Below are positions 25,088-33,046 of a DNA stretch of 49,025 bases, in pieces. The translations under genes were made by a program, and so were the position numbers. Positions within the stretch are counted from its first letter, which is position 1. The number at the start of each line of letters is the position of its first letter. This DNA is from Nocardioides sp. (lineage in GTDB: Bacteria > Actinomycetota > Actinomycetes > Propionibacteriales > Nocardioidaceae), in NCBI RefSeq assembly GCF_030655615.1, contig NZ_JAURVJ010000109.1:1-49025 (forward strand). Direction: 5' to 3'. Below the pieces are notes generated by a model that made no database searches, was not told the origin of the DNA, and saw only the letters and a list, made by a program, of their open reading frames with translations.

Positions 25088-26044
25088 ATGAGCGTCGTGT
25101 TGAACTCCGACGACATGCCCGTCATCGATCGCGAGGCCATGATCCACGAGGCCATCTGCTCCGGCGTCCTCCCGGTGGAGATCCGGTGGGACCGTCCCGC
25201 CGACCGGATCGACCTCCACTGCAGGCTGGCCACCGCGGGTCCGCTCAACTTCAACTCGGCGCGATCCTCCGACAACGCGTTGTGGCGCACGGCGCGTCAG
25301 GCGAGATCGGACCACGAGCCGTCCGTGTTCGTCGCAGTGCAAGGTGTGGGGAGCTCGCGCATCTCGCAGGGCGACCGGCAGACGACGCTCCGCCCCGGCG
25401 ACGTGACGATCTACGAGACGACCAGCCCCTACTCGATCACCAACCCGGGACTCACCGAGCTGCACTACTTCCAGGTCGCCCGCTCCGCTCTGGCCCTCCC
25501 GCAGGGGACCCTGGACCAGGTCCTCGGCGCTCGCATCGGTCCCGACAACAACCCGCTGGCCTCGGTGGTCACGCCCTTCCTGGCATCCCTCGGCCGCGGC
25601 GACGTCCTCGACCGGCCGCGGGCGGCGGAGCTGGTGGTCGCTCCCGCACTCGAGCTGGTTCGCGCGCTGGTGGCCGCACACGTGGAGGACGAGGACCTCG
25701 CGCGTGAGCCCCTGGACCAGTCACTCGCGTTCCGTATCCAGCGCTACGTCGCCGACCACCTGGGCGATCGCGACCTGAGCGCGGAGACCATCGCCGCCGC
25801 GCACCACGTCTCCGTGCGCCAGCTCTACAAGGTCATGGCGCAGGCCGACATCCGGCTGGCTGACACCATCCGTCGACAGAGACTCGAGGCCTGCCGTCGC
25901 GAGCTGCGTGACGGCCGACGGCGACACGTCGCGATCGCGACGGTCAGCGCGCGGTGGGGATTTGCCGATCCCTCGCACTTCAGCCGGGTCTTCAGGACCG
26001 AGTACGGCATGACGCCGCACGAGTGGCGCACAGGTACCAGCTGA
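25088..26044 (+). CDS. AraC family transcriptional regulator
   Basis: 318-aa regulator. The N-terminal half is a cupin-type ligand domain of the AraC_binding_2 group (FVAVQGVGSSRISQGDRQTT, LRPGDVTIYETTSPYSI). The C-terminal half has the two helix-turn-helix units: DRDLSAETIAAAHHVSVRQLY and RWGFADPSHFSRVFRTEYGM, ending TPHEWR. The start ATG follows GGAGGT 7 nt upstream, with a TAGGCT -10 box further up. Its divergent neighbour, the alpha/beta hydrolase, is the natural regulation target. The ligand is unknown. Confidence 0.95.
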   Translation: MSVVLNSDDMPVIDREAMIHEAICSGVLPVEIRWDRPADRIDLHCRLATAGPLNFNSARSSDNALWRTARQARSDHEPSVFVAVQGVGSSRISQGDRQTTLRPGDVTIYETTSPYSITNPGLTELHYFQVARSALALPQGTLDQVLGARIGPDNNPLASVVTPFLASLGRGDVLDRPRAAELVVAPALELVRALVAAHVEDEDLAREPLDQSLAFRIQRYVADHLGDRDLSAETIAAAHHVSVRQLYKVMAQADIRLADTIRRQRLEACRRELRDGRRRHVAIATVSARWGFADPSHFSRVFRTEYGMTPHEWRTGTS

Positions 26045-26062
26045 CCCGTGACCGGACACGTC

Positions 26063-27067
26063 CTACACGGACCCAGCCAGCCGAGCCTCCCGACGCACAG
26101 CTTTGGCCGCGTACATGGCCGCATCAGCCTGCGCCAACGCGTCCGGGAACCCCCGGAGCACCGAGATCGGCGCCCAGCCGATCGACCCAGCGACTCCGAC
26201 GTCAGCAAGAGCGGCATAGATGCGGTCGACCACGTGGACGGCCTCCGCCTCGGTGCAGCCGCGCAGCAGCACCGCGAACTCGTCCCCGCCCAGGCGCGCG
26301 ACGACGTCGCGGTCCTTGACCGACCCGGACAACGCAGAAGCAGCGAGCTGGATGTAGCGGTCTCCGGCTTCGTGGCCCTGGGTGTCGTTGACCGTCTTGA
26401 GCAGGTCGAGGTCGAGCACCACGGCCACCGTGGGGTCGGCGAAGCGGTCGAAGCGCTCCTGCTCCTCAGCGAGGATCCGCTGCCAGGCGCGCAGGTTGAA
26501 CAGCCCGGTCAGCGCGTCGGTCTCGGCGGCCAGGGTCGCCTCGAACACCGCGTACGCCGACTCGTCGCGCGTGCGGTCGGCGGCGAGCACCATGCTGAGG
26601 AGCTGGCCGAGCAGCGCCAGCAGCGGTGCGGCCTGGGACAGCTCGCCGTCGAGGCTCTTGCGTGTGGGGTCGACGCCGCAGAGGACGCCGAAGACGGATC
26701 CCGAGGGCTCGTGGATGGGCGAGCCGGCGTAGGCACCGACGGTGAAGGTGTCGTTGAACGTGGATGCGGCATAGGCGGGCACCGACTGCGCGTCGGGCGC
26801 CACGGTGGGTCCGAGCCCGGACACCATCTGGTAGCAGTAGCTGTCCTGCCACGTGACGGAGCCACCGCGCTGCACGGCGTACGCGTCGGTGGCGTTCAGC
26901 TGGATGAAGGTCTGGCGCTCGTTCTCGACGCGGGTCACCGCCCACAGCGCCATGGGCACGTGGGCCTCGAGGTACTGGAGCACCAGGTGCGAGGCAGCGT
27001 CGAAGTCCATGTCGGGCGTCAGCACCGGCATCGCCGGGGGTGGGCACGGGGCCACATCCTGCGTCAT
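26063..27067 (-). CDS. GAF-GGDEF diguanylate cyclase
   Basis: 334-aa cytoplasmic protein. Residues 20-165 form a GAF sensor (SYCYQMVSGLGPTVAPDAQS, VGAYAGSPIHEPSGSVFGVL), typical of actinobacterial GAF-GGDEF proteins. Residues 180-330 are the GGDEF domain: TDALTGLFNLRAW, VLDLDLLKTVNDTQGHEAGD, and an intact active site GGDEF at 260-264, so c-di-GMP synthesis from GTP is likely. The product-inhibition I-site position has K251-x-x-D254 instead of RxxD, so feedback inhibition may be weak. There is no EAL domain. TAGGTA lies 6 nt before the ATG, again a leaderless arrangement. It is convergent with the AraC gene. Confidence 0.93.
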   Translation of the reverse strand: MTQDVAPCPPPAMPVLTPDMDFDAASHLVLQYLEAHVPMALWAVTRVENERQTFIQLNATDAYAVQRGGSVTWQDSYCYQMVSGLGPTVAPDAQSVPAYAASTFNDTFTVGAYAGSPIHEPSGSVFGVLCGVDPTRKSLDGELSQAAPLLALLGQLLSMVLAADRTRDESAYAVFEATLAAETDALTGLFNLRAWQRILAEEQERFDRFADPTVAVVLDLDLLKTVNDTQGHEAGDRYIQLAASALSGSVKDRDVVARLGGDEFAVLLRGCTEAEAVHVVDRIYAALADVGVAGSIGWAPISVLRGFPDALAQADAAMYAAKAVRREARLAGSV

Positions 27068-27157
27068 GGAGCCTACCTAGGCGGATCGTACGGGGGTCGC
27101 GTCCATCTAGTTCGTCGGCATCTCACGGGGCCGACTTGAGCCCGGCGCCGCGCGGGC

Positions 27158-29098
27158 TCAGCCGGCCAGCCACGCGGCGTAGGCGTCGAACGTGTACGGC
27201 CGACCCAGGAAGTCGGCGACCAGGTCGGCAGCGTCCTTGGTCCCACCGGGCGCCAGCACCCGGTCGCGGTAGCGCCGCGCGACCTCAGGTGCGAAGAGGT
27301 CGTCGGTGTCGAAGGCCGAGAACAGGTCCTTGGCGATGACCAGCGACCACATGTAGGTGTAGTAGGCCGAGGAGTAGCCGCCGAGGTGGCCGAACGAGGC
27401 GTACATGTGGGAGCCCTCGAGGTAGGGCCAGGCGGAGTACTTCTCCTGCAGCTCGATCATCCGGGTCGTGAGGTCGGCGGGGCGCTCGACGTGGAACCAG
27501 TACGACATCGAGGCGTAGAACATCTGGGTGCGCGCACCGGCGCCCTTGCCGAAGTCGTCGCTGGCGCGCATCGCCTCGACCAGGTCGGCCGGGATCGGCG
27601 CACCGCTCTCGTCGGTGGCGAACGAGCCGAGGACTGACGGGTCCCAGGCCCACTCCTCGAGCATCTGGCTGGGCGCCTCGACGAAGTCCCACTCGGTCGC
27701 GACGCCGGCGAACCGCGCCCACGGCACGTGCCCGCCGAGCGTGTGGTGCACCAGGTGGCCGAACTCGTGGAACAGCGTCACCACGTGGTCGTGCTCCATC
27801 AGCCCGCGGCTGAAGTTGCAGACCAGCACGCCCTCGGGCAGCTGCGCGCCGGCGACGCCGTCGGTGAGGGTGAACTGCGCGGCGTGCTTGAACTTGCCGT
27901 CACGGGGGTGGAGGTCGAGGTAGATCCGGCCGAGGCCGTCGCCCGAGTCGGCGTCGACGACGTCGTAGGCCGTCACGTCGGCGTGCCAGACCGGGGCGTC
28001 GGGGACCTCGTCGTAGCGCAGCCCGAACAGCTTGCCGGTGACCGCGAGCAGCCCGGTGCGGACCTTGTCGAAGGCGAAGTAGGTGCGCACCTGCTGGGAG
28101 TCGACGCGCATCTGCTCCTTGCGCACGAGCTCCTCGTAGTAGGGCGCGTCGGCGCCGGTGACGCGCTCTGCGTCGGGCTGGTCCTGGCGGTAGCGCGCGA
28201 GCAGCGTCGCGAGGTCGCGCGCCATCGGCTCCTCGGCGGCGGCCGCGATCCGGTCGATGAACTCCGGGATCGCCGGGCCCTCGCCGATCATCTTGACCTG
28301 CGCGTCGTAGGCCGCCCAGTCGTCGAAGCCGACCAGGGTCGCCAGCTCGTGGCGCAGGTCGAAGAGCTCCTTGAGGAGCGGCTCGGTGGCCGGGTAGCCG
28401 CGGTTGAGGAAGGCGTCGAGCATGTCGCGACGTACGTCGGCGTCGTGGCAGAACTGCCGCACCGGCACGGCGTCGGGGTAGTCGGTCGTGACGGTGACGA
28501 GGCCGTCGTCGTCGGCCGGGTGGGCCTCGAGCCAGTCGCCCGGCAGCCCGTCGAGGCGCTCGGGCGCGACCCGGATCGTGCGCACGTCGTCACGGACGGC
28601 CTTGCTGAACTCCTGGTCGATCTCGGTCATCCGCTCCTGGATCGCGGTGATCCGGGCGCGGGTCTCGTCGTCGCGGTCCACGCCGGCCCGGGTGAAGTCG
28701 CGGCGCACCTTGGTCAGCAGGCGGCTCGCGTGGTCGTCGAGGCCCTCCTCGGACAGCCCGGCGAACAGCTCGAACAGACCGCGGTCGAGCGACAGCTCGG
28801 TGCTCACGCGGCTCACGTCCTGCTCGGCCTTCTCGGCCGTGGTGCGGACGGCCTCGTCGGGGTGCACGTTGCCGAACAGCGACCCCATCGACGCCACGTT
28901 GCCGAGCTGGAGCGACATCTCGTCCCAGCGGCGCAGCACCTCGATCGCCGCCGAGTCCCCCGTCGGCGGGTCCTCGCGCAGGCCGGTCACGATCTCGGCG
29001 GCGCGGGCCAGGCCGGTCTCGGCGCGGGTCCGCACCCACTCGTCCCAGGCGTCCGGGTCGGCGGGCAGGGTCAGCGGCTCGAGGGTCTCGGGGGTCAC
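27158..29098 (-). CDS. M3 family zinc metallopeptidase (oligopeptidase)
   Basis: 646-aa cytoplasmic oligopeptidase of the thimet/oligopeptidase A family, degrading short peptides. The zinc site is LFHEFGHLVHH with HEFGH at 444-448, and the third ligand is the Glu in VEAPSQMLEEWAW about 28 residues on. The substrate-binding segment YLEGSHMYASFGHLGGYSSAYYTYMWS near the C-terminus is typical, as is PYTFDAYAAWL at the end. Length is normal. GTG start with TAGGCT 6 nt upstream. It is divergent from the monooxygenase gene with only 33 bp between starts. Confidence 0.96.
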   Translation of the reverse strand: MTPETLEPLTLPADPDAWDEWVRTRAETGLARAAEIVTGLREDPPTGDSAAIEVLRRWDEMSLQLGNVASMGSLFGNVHPDEAVRTTAEKAEQDVSRVSTELSLDRGLFELFAGLSEEGLDDHASRLLTKVRRDFTRAGVDRDDETRARITAIQERMTEIDQEFSKAVRDDVRTIRVAPERLDGLPGDWLEAHPADDDGLVTVTTDYPDAVPVRQFCHDADVRRDMLDAFLNRGYPATEPLLKELFDLRHELATLVGFDDWAAYDAQVKMIGEGPAIPEFIDRIAAAAEEPMARDLATLLARYRQDQPDAERVTGADAPYYEELVRKEQMRVDSQQVRTYFAFDKVRTGLLAVTGKLFGLRYDEVPDAPVWHADVTAYDVVDADSGDGLGRIYLDLHPRDGKFKHAAQFTLTDGVAGAQLPEGVLVCNFSRGLMEHDHVVTLFHEFGHLVHHTLGGHVPWARFAGVATEWDFVEAPSQMLEEWAWDPSVLGSFATDESGAPIPADLVEAMRASDDFGKGAGARTQMFYASMSYWFHVERPADLTTRMIELQEKYSAWPYLEGSHMYASFGHLGGYSSAYYTYMWSLVIAKDLFSAFDTDDLFAPEVARRYRDRVLAPGGTKDAADLVADFLGRPYTFDAYAAWLAG

Positions 29099-29104
29099 CG
29101 CTCC

Positions 29105-29110
29105 AGCCTA
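29105..29110 (-). promoter_or_regulatory. -10 box TAGGCT, leaderless start of the M3 peptidase gene
   Basis: On the minus strand TAGGCT, then GGAGCG, then GTG. It lies within the 33-bp gap shared with the divergent gene. Confidence 0.6.
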
Positions 29111-29131
29111 GAAGACGGGGAGAATGGCCCC

Positions 29132-29464
29132 ATGGAGCGCATCCCTCCCTCGATCGGCCAGGTGGTCACCGTCTTCCGCAACCGGCTGCGGGACGACCCA
29201 GCCGCCCGGACGGCGTACGCCGACGAGCTCGCCGTCGTCGCCGCGCTCGCCCGCGAGATGCCCGGGTTCGTCGAGACCAAGACGTTCGTCGCCGACGACG
29301 GGGAGCGCGCGACCATCGTGACGTTCGTCGACGAGGCGTCCCACCGCCGCTGGCGCGACCACCCCCGCCACCGCGAGGCCCAGCGTCGCGGCGTCACCGA
29401 CTACTACGAGACCTACTCGATCGCCGTCGGCACGACCTCCTACGCCAGCCACTTCGCGCGATAG
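29132..29464 (+). CDS. Antibiotic biosynthesis monooxygenase-like (ABM) protein
   Basis: 110-aa dimeric alpha/beta-barrel type protein. The pattern VVTVFRNRLRDDPAARTAY ... LAREMPGFVETKTFVADDG ... ATIVTFVDEASHRRWRDHPRH REAQRRGVTDYYETYSI follows the ABM family, whose members are heme-degrading or quinone-forming monooxygenases or simply stress proteins. The ATG at 29132 is chosen: GAGAAT lies 6 nt upstream as a possible -10. The long frame upstream of it is antisense to the peptidase gene. The stop codon lies inside the large hairpin at 29457-29523. Confidence 0.85.
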   Translation: MERIPPSIGQVVTVFRNRLRDDPAARTAYADELAVVAALAREMPGFVETKTFVADDGERATIVTFVDEASHRRWRDHPRHREAQRRGVTDYYETYSIAVGTTSYASHFAR

Positions 29465-29523
29465 TCCCCCACCGACGGGATTCTTGAGTCAGTCCAGAAT
29501 CCCGTTTGTCGGGGACTATCGCG
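29457..29523. terminator. Large compound hairpin spanning a stop codon
   Basis: Outer arms CGCGATAGTCCCC (29457-29469) and GGGGACTATCGCG (29511-29523) are perfect 13-bp complements; inner arms ACGGGATTCT (29475-29484) and AGAATCCCGT (29496-29505) are a second perfect 10-bp pair around an 11-nt loop. The TAG stop of the monooxygenase gene (29462-29464) is inside the outer arm, and the stop of the convergent sigma factor gene is 4 bp beyond. It probably ends transcription from both sides. Confidence 0.8.
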
Positions 29524-29526
29524 GCG

Positions 29527-30741
29527 TCACCCGAGGGCGAGCTGGTCGCGACGGCGGGTGAGGTAGGCGGTCTCGGCGGGATTGTCGATGAGCGCCAGCG
29601 CGGCGTCGTACGCCGAGCGCGACTCCGCCGAGCGGCCGAGGCGGCGCAGCAGGTCGGCGCGGGTGGCGTGGAAGGGGTGGTAGCCCGACAGCGACCCGTT
29701 GAGCCGGTCGACGAGGGCCAGCCCGACCTCGGGGCCGTCGAGCTCTGCGACGGCGACCGCACGGTTGAGCTCGACGATCGGGCTGGGGTCGATCGCGGCC
29801 AGCTGGCCGTAGAGCGCCGCGATCTGCGACCAGTCGGTGTCGGCGGCGGCGCGGGCGTCGGTGTGGACGGCGTTGATCGCGGCCATCAGCTGGTAGCGGC
29901 CGGGCCGGTTCGTCGCCAGGCACTCCCGGACCAGCGCGTGGCCCTCCTGGATGAGAGGACGCGACCACGCGCCCCGGTCCTGCTCGGGCAGCGGCACGAG
30001 CGTGCCATCGGCCGAGATCCGCGCGGGGCGGCGGGCCTCGGTGAGCAGCATCAGCGCGAGCAGCCCGGTGACCTCGGGGACCTGGGGCAGCAACGCCCGC
30101 AGGATGCGGCCGAGCCGGATCGCCTCGGTCGTCAGGTCGTCGCGGACCGACGTACCCTCCGCCGACGACAGGTAGCCCTCGTTGAAGACCAGGTAGACGA
30201 CGGCCAGCACGCCCGCGACCCGCTCGGGCAGGTCCTCGAGCGACGGCACGCGGTAGGGGATGCCGGCGCCGGCGATCTTCTTCTTGGCGCGGGTGATGCG
30301 CTGGGCCATCGTCGTCTCGGGCACGAGGAACGCCTGGGCGATCTCGGCGACGGTCAGGCCGCCGAGCAGCCGCAGCGTGAGCGCCACGCGCGCCTCGGGG
30401 GCGAGGGCGGGGTGGCAGCAGGTGAAGACCATCCGCAGCCGGTCGTCCTCGACCGGTCCGGTGGGCTCGTGGGGTGTGTCGTCCTCGATCATGAGCGCCG
30501 CCTGGTGCTTGGCGTCGCGGTGGGACTCGCGGCGGATCTTGTCGATGGCCTTGCGCGCGGCGGTGGTGGTGAGCCACGCCCCCGGGTTGGGGGGCACGCC
30601 GTCCACCGGCCACTTCTCGAGCGCGACCAGGAGCGCCTCGCCCGCGGCGTCCTCGGCGACGTCGATGCTGCCGAAGCGCCGGGTCAGTGAGGCGACCACC
30701 CGGCCGAACTCCTCGCGGTAGACCCGCTCGACCACGTCCAC
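29527..30741 (-). CDS. ECF42-type RNA polymerase sigma factor with C-terminal extension
   Basis: 404-aa extracytoplasmic-function sigma factor. Sigma region 2 is at the N-terminus (VYREEFGRVVASLTRRFGS, AEDAAGEALLVALEKWP, PGAWLTTTAARKAIDKIRRE), and region 4 follows (LAPEARVALTLRLLGGLTVA EIAQAFLVPETTMAQRITRA). The remaining 240 residues are a helical TPR-like extension (DUF6596-type: VLAVVYLVFNEGYLSS, ELNRAVAVAELDGPEVGLAL) that replaces an anti-sigma factor in this group. The GTG at 30741 follows GGGGGACC; the frame beyond it overlaps the DGPF gene. Its position 23 bp behind a DGPF gene is the known hallmark of ECF42. Confidence 0.95.
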   Translation of the reverse strand: MDVVERVYREEFGRVVASLTRRFGSIDVAEDAAGEALLVALEKWPVDGVPPNPGAWLTTTAARKAIDKIRRESHRDAKHQAALMIEDDTPHEPTGPVEDDRLRMVFTCCHPALAPEARVALTLRLLGGLTVAEIAQAFLVPETTMAQRITRAKKKIAGAGIPYRVPSLEDLPERVAGVLAVVYLVFNEGYLSSAEGTSVRDDLTTEAIRLGRILRALLPQVPEVTGLLALMLLTEARRPARISADGTLVPLPEQDRGAWSRPLIQEGHALVRECLATNRPGRYQLMAAINAVHTDARAAADTDWSQIAALYGQLAAIDPSPIVELNRAVAVAELDGPEVGLALVDRLNGSLSGYHPFHATRADLLRRLGRSAESRSAYDAALALIDNPAETAYLTRRRDQLALG

Positions 30742-30764
30742 GCGGTCCCCCGACGCCAGGCGCC

Positions 30765-31133
30765 TCAGGCCTCGGGCTCGAGCTGGAAGGGACGGACCTC
30801 GACCTTGCCGGCGCAGGCCTGCGAGCCCTTCGTGGCCCAGTCGAGCGCGGCGTCGAGGTCGGCGGCCTCGATGATCCAGAAGCCGCCGAGGTACTCCTTC
30901 GACTCCGAGAACGGGCCGTCGGTGACGATCGGCGAGTCGCCGGTGGCGTCGACGACGGTGCTGGACTCGCGGTCCTGCAGCCCGCCGGCGAAGACCCACG
31001 CGCCGGACTCCCGCAGCGCGGTGTTGAAGGCGTCGACGGCCTCGATGATGGGCTGGAAGTCCTCCATGGTCTTGGTGGCCATTTCGGCGTCGCTTGCCTC
31101 GTCGTGGTTGACGGCCAGGAAGTACTGCGGCAT
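30765..31133 (-). CDS. DGPF/YCII-related domain protein, partner of the ECF sigma factor
   Basis: 122-aa alpha/beta protein of the YCII-related (DGPF) family: MPQYFLAVNHDEAS at the start and the signature VTDGPFSESKEYLGGFWII in the middle, ending VRPFQLEPEA. Its biochemical function is unknown; in other actinobacteria such genes are co-transcribed with, and are targets of, ECF42 sigma factors. GAGGAG upstream of the ATG is the ribosome site. The sigma factor gene starts 23 bp after its stop, so the two form an operon. Confidence 0.95.
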   Translation of the reverse strand: MPQYFLAVNHDEASDAEMATKTMEDFQPIIEAVDAFNTALRESGAWVFAGGLQDRESSTVVDATGDSPIVTDGPFSESKEYLGGFWIIEAADLDAALDWATKGSQACAGKVEVRPFQLEPEA

Positions 31134-31268
31134 GACGTGCTCCTCGTGATCTGGGTCGGCGGCCCGGGTGGCTGCCTCACACCCCTTCCACGAACGAGGC
31201 GACGGCCCTACGACAGCTCCGGGAAAACTTCTCGGATCTTTCTATCGCGATCGGACCCGGTGGCTGAG

Positions 31269-31274
31269 TAGCGT
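31269..31274 (+). promoter_or_regulatory. -10 box TAGCGT, leaderless start
   Basis: TAGCGT, then CGGCCC, then the ATG of the mycothiol-type enzyme gene. Confidence 0.6.
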
Positions 31275-31280
31275 CGGCCC

Positions 31281-31877
31281 ATGACCGACTGGGCCGTGCT
31301 CTACCGCGACCACGTGGCGGCGGTGGGTGCCCTCGCCGGCGACCTCTCCGACGAGCAGCTCGCGAGCACCGTGCCGGGCACGCCCGCCTGGACCGTGCGC
31401 GACCTCCTCGCCCACCTCGCGGGCGGCGCCGCCGACTCCGTGACCGGCCGGATGGACGACGCCCCGTCACCCGAGTGGACCGCCCGCCACGTCGGCGAGC
31501 GCGCCCACCTCCCGGTCGGCGCGCTGGTCGAGGAGCTCGAGACCAACGCCGACGCGGTGGCGCACTCGACCGTCGACAACCCGCGCCCGGCCATCGTCTG
31601 GGACATCGCCGTCCACCACGCCGACCTCCACGAGGCACTCGGGCACGGCCGGCTGCCCGACCACCTGTGGACACCGGTCCTCGACATGGTGGCGCCGATG
31701 AAGGCCCCCGACCTGGTCGGCACGGTCGAGCCCTACGAGCTGTTCCGCGGGATCTTCTCGCGTCGCTCCCGCGCCCAGATGCAGGCCTGGGGCATCGACG
31801 ACGACGGCATCGAGTCGGTCTGCATCTTCGGACCGCGCGACGACGACCAGCCCGTGCCGCCAGCCGGCCGGGGCTAG
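31281..31877 (+). CDS. Maleylpyruvate isomerase family mycothiol-dependent enzyme
   Basis: 198-aa protein of the DinB/mycothiol-dependent maleylpyruvate isomerase group. N-terminal four-helix bundle with VPGTPAWTVRDLLAHLAGGA (first metal His), then VVHSTVDN-type segment VAHSTVDNPRPAIVWDIAVH and HADLHEALGHGRL carrying the two further metal-site His residues. The C-terminal half (PYELFRGIFSRRSRAQMQAW) fits the MDMPI C-terminal part. Members use mycothiol, the actinobacterial thiol, to detoxify or isomerise small molecules; the substrate is unknown. The next gene follows after 10 bp and may be co-transcribed. Confidence 0.9.
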   Translation: MTDWAVLYRDHVAAVGALAGDLSDEQLASTVPGTPAWTVRDLLAHLAGGAADSVTGRMDDAPSPEWTARHVGERAHLPVGALVEELETNADAVAHSTVDNPRPAIVWDIAVHHADLHEALGHGRLPDHLWTPVLDMVAPMKAPDLVGTVEPYELFRGIFSRRSRAQMQAWGIDDDGIESVCIFGPRDDDQPVPPAGRG

Positions 31878-31887
31878 GGGGCCGGCC

Positions 31888-32244
31888 ATGGCTCGGTACG
31901 CCGTCAACGACCCCGCCGTCGAGCGGGCCCGCGACCTGATCGCCAAGCGCCAGTACGTGCTCGACAGCGACTGGGGCGACGTCCAGCCGTCGGCCGACGT
32001 GCAGAACGGCTACCTCGAGCGGCACAGCTGGGACGACTACGGCGCCTGGCACCTCGGGCTCACCGAGGGCGCCAACGACGAGACCAAGGCGCGCTTCGCG
32101 TTCGTCTACGGTGACTTCCGGCGCGTGCACCGCTCCGGTTTGATCGCGTGCGTCTATCGCGCCTCGGAGTGGCGGCACAAGAAGGTCGAGCTCGCCGCGC
32201 ACTCCCTGCTCCAGGAGCTCGACGAGGCCGCCGGGATCGAGTGA
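31888..32244 (+). CDS. Conserved hypothetical protein
   Basis: 118-aa soluble protein, MARYAVNDPAVERARDLIAK, with QYVLDSDWGDVQPSADVQNG and WHLGLTEGANDETKARFAF, then YGDFRRVHRSGLIACVYRAS and a helical C-terminus. The even distribution of charged and aromatic residues indicates a real folded protein, and I have seen this pattern in actinobacterial hypothetical proteins, but I know no function. It follows the mycothiol-type enzyme by 10 bp on the same strand, with a GGCCGGCC stretch and no clear SD. Confidence 0.8.
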   Translation: MARYAVNDPAVERARDLIAKRQYVLDSDWGDVQPSADVQNGYLERHSWDDYGAWHLGLTEGANDETKARFAFVYGDFRRVHRSGLIACVYRASEWRHKKVELAAHSLLQELDEAAGIE

Positions 32245-32262
32245 CCCGCCCGCCGTCAGCCC

Positions 32263-32892
32263 TCAGCGAGCCAGCGCGAGCAGCGTCGGCGTGCTGTTGT
32301 TGGGCCACCGGCCGACGAGCGTGCGGGTGCCCGTGGTGTCGAGCGTCGACGGCGGCGAGACCACGCGGCAGACGGTGAGCTCGAGGCCGCCGGCCTCGAT
32401 GACCGTGCAGCCGGGGACCTCGTGGCGCTCGACCGTGGTGATCTCCGGGACGGGCGCCCCAGCCAGCCCGCTGCCGTTGACGAACGTGGTCGTCTCGCGG
32501 GTCGTGAGCTCGCCGTCGACCTCGACCTGCATGGTCGCCTCGCGCCCGCCCCTCAGGATCGTGGTGGCCAGCGCGGCGGCGTACGCCGGGTCTGCGCAGC
32601 CGTCGTAGACCCACCGCGGCCCCAGCACGCTGTGCTGCATCTCGGTCACCAGCGCATCCTCGGCGCCGGCCAGCGGCGCGCCGCGGTAGGTGACCGGCAC
32701 GTGCAGCACCGGCCCGTCACCGGCCTGGACCAGGAACGTCTCGATGCCGACCTCGCCGGCGGGGTCGTCGAAGCGGTAGGCGCCGAGCACGGTCGGCGTG
32801 CCCGAGCCGGCGTACCACGGGCGGTGCGGCGCCCACGCCGCCAGCATCTCGAGCTTGGTCGGAGTGATCGTCGCTTGGTACAGGTGAGCCAT
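32263..32892 (-). CDS. Maltokinase N-terminal cap-like domain protein
   Basis: 209-aa protein starting MAHLYQATITPTKLEMLAAW followed by PHRPWY, the signature of the cap domain found at the N-terminus of mycobacterial maltokinase. Here it stands alone, without the kinase. The rest is beta-rich: GAYRFDDPAGEVGIETFLVQ, LHVPVTYRGAPLAGAEDALV, TEMQHSVLGPRWVYDGCADP, and an end VGRWPNNSTPTLLALAR. No catalytic residue is evident. Stand-alone versions are common in Nocardioidaceae and their role is unknown. Convergent with the preceding gene. Confidence 0.85.
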   Translation of the reverse strand: MAHLYQATITPTKLEMLAAWAPHRPWYAGSGTPTVLGAYRFDDPAGEVGIETFLVQAGDGPVLHVPVTYRGAPLAGAEDALVTEMQHSVLGPRWVYDGCADPAYAAALATTILRGGREATMQVEVDGELTTRETTTFVNGSGLAGAPVPEITTVERHEVPGCTVIEAGGLELTVCRVVSPPSTLDTTGTRTLVGRWPNNSTPTLLALAR

Positions 32893-33046
32893 GGGTCCAG
32901 GGTGCCACCTGGGTCACGAGGCCCACACCGTGATCGGGTGGCTTGACCTCACCAGGTCTCGACACCGGTTCGCGCCCGAGCAAGCTCGGTCGGCGACCCG
33001 GATGCTCGACGACCCTCGACGGCCCACGGACTTCGTCCGCGGACCG
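32893..33046. other. Intergenic region with no recognised gene
   Basis: 154 bp upstream of the maltokinase-cap gene and downstream of the DUF427 gene. It contains CTCGACACCGGTTCGCGCCC and GAGCAAGCTCGG, in the style of dispersed GC-rich intergenic sequence of these genomes, and a short inverted pair GAGCAAGCTC. I cannot assign it a role. Confidence 0.35.

Noticed and set aside
32963..33020. Possible dispersed repeat or attachment site downstream of the maltokinase-cap gene region
   Set aside because: The sequence resembles GC-rich intergenic sequence common in these genomes, but no second copy is visible in the window.
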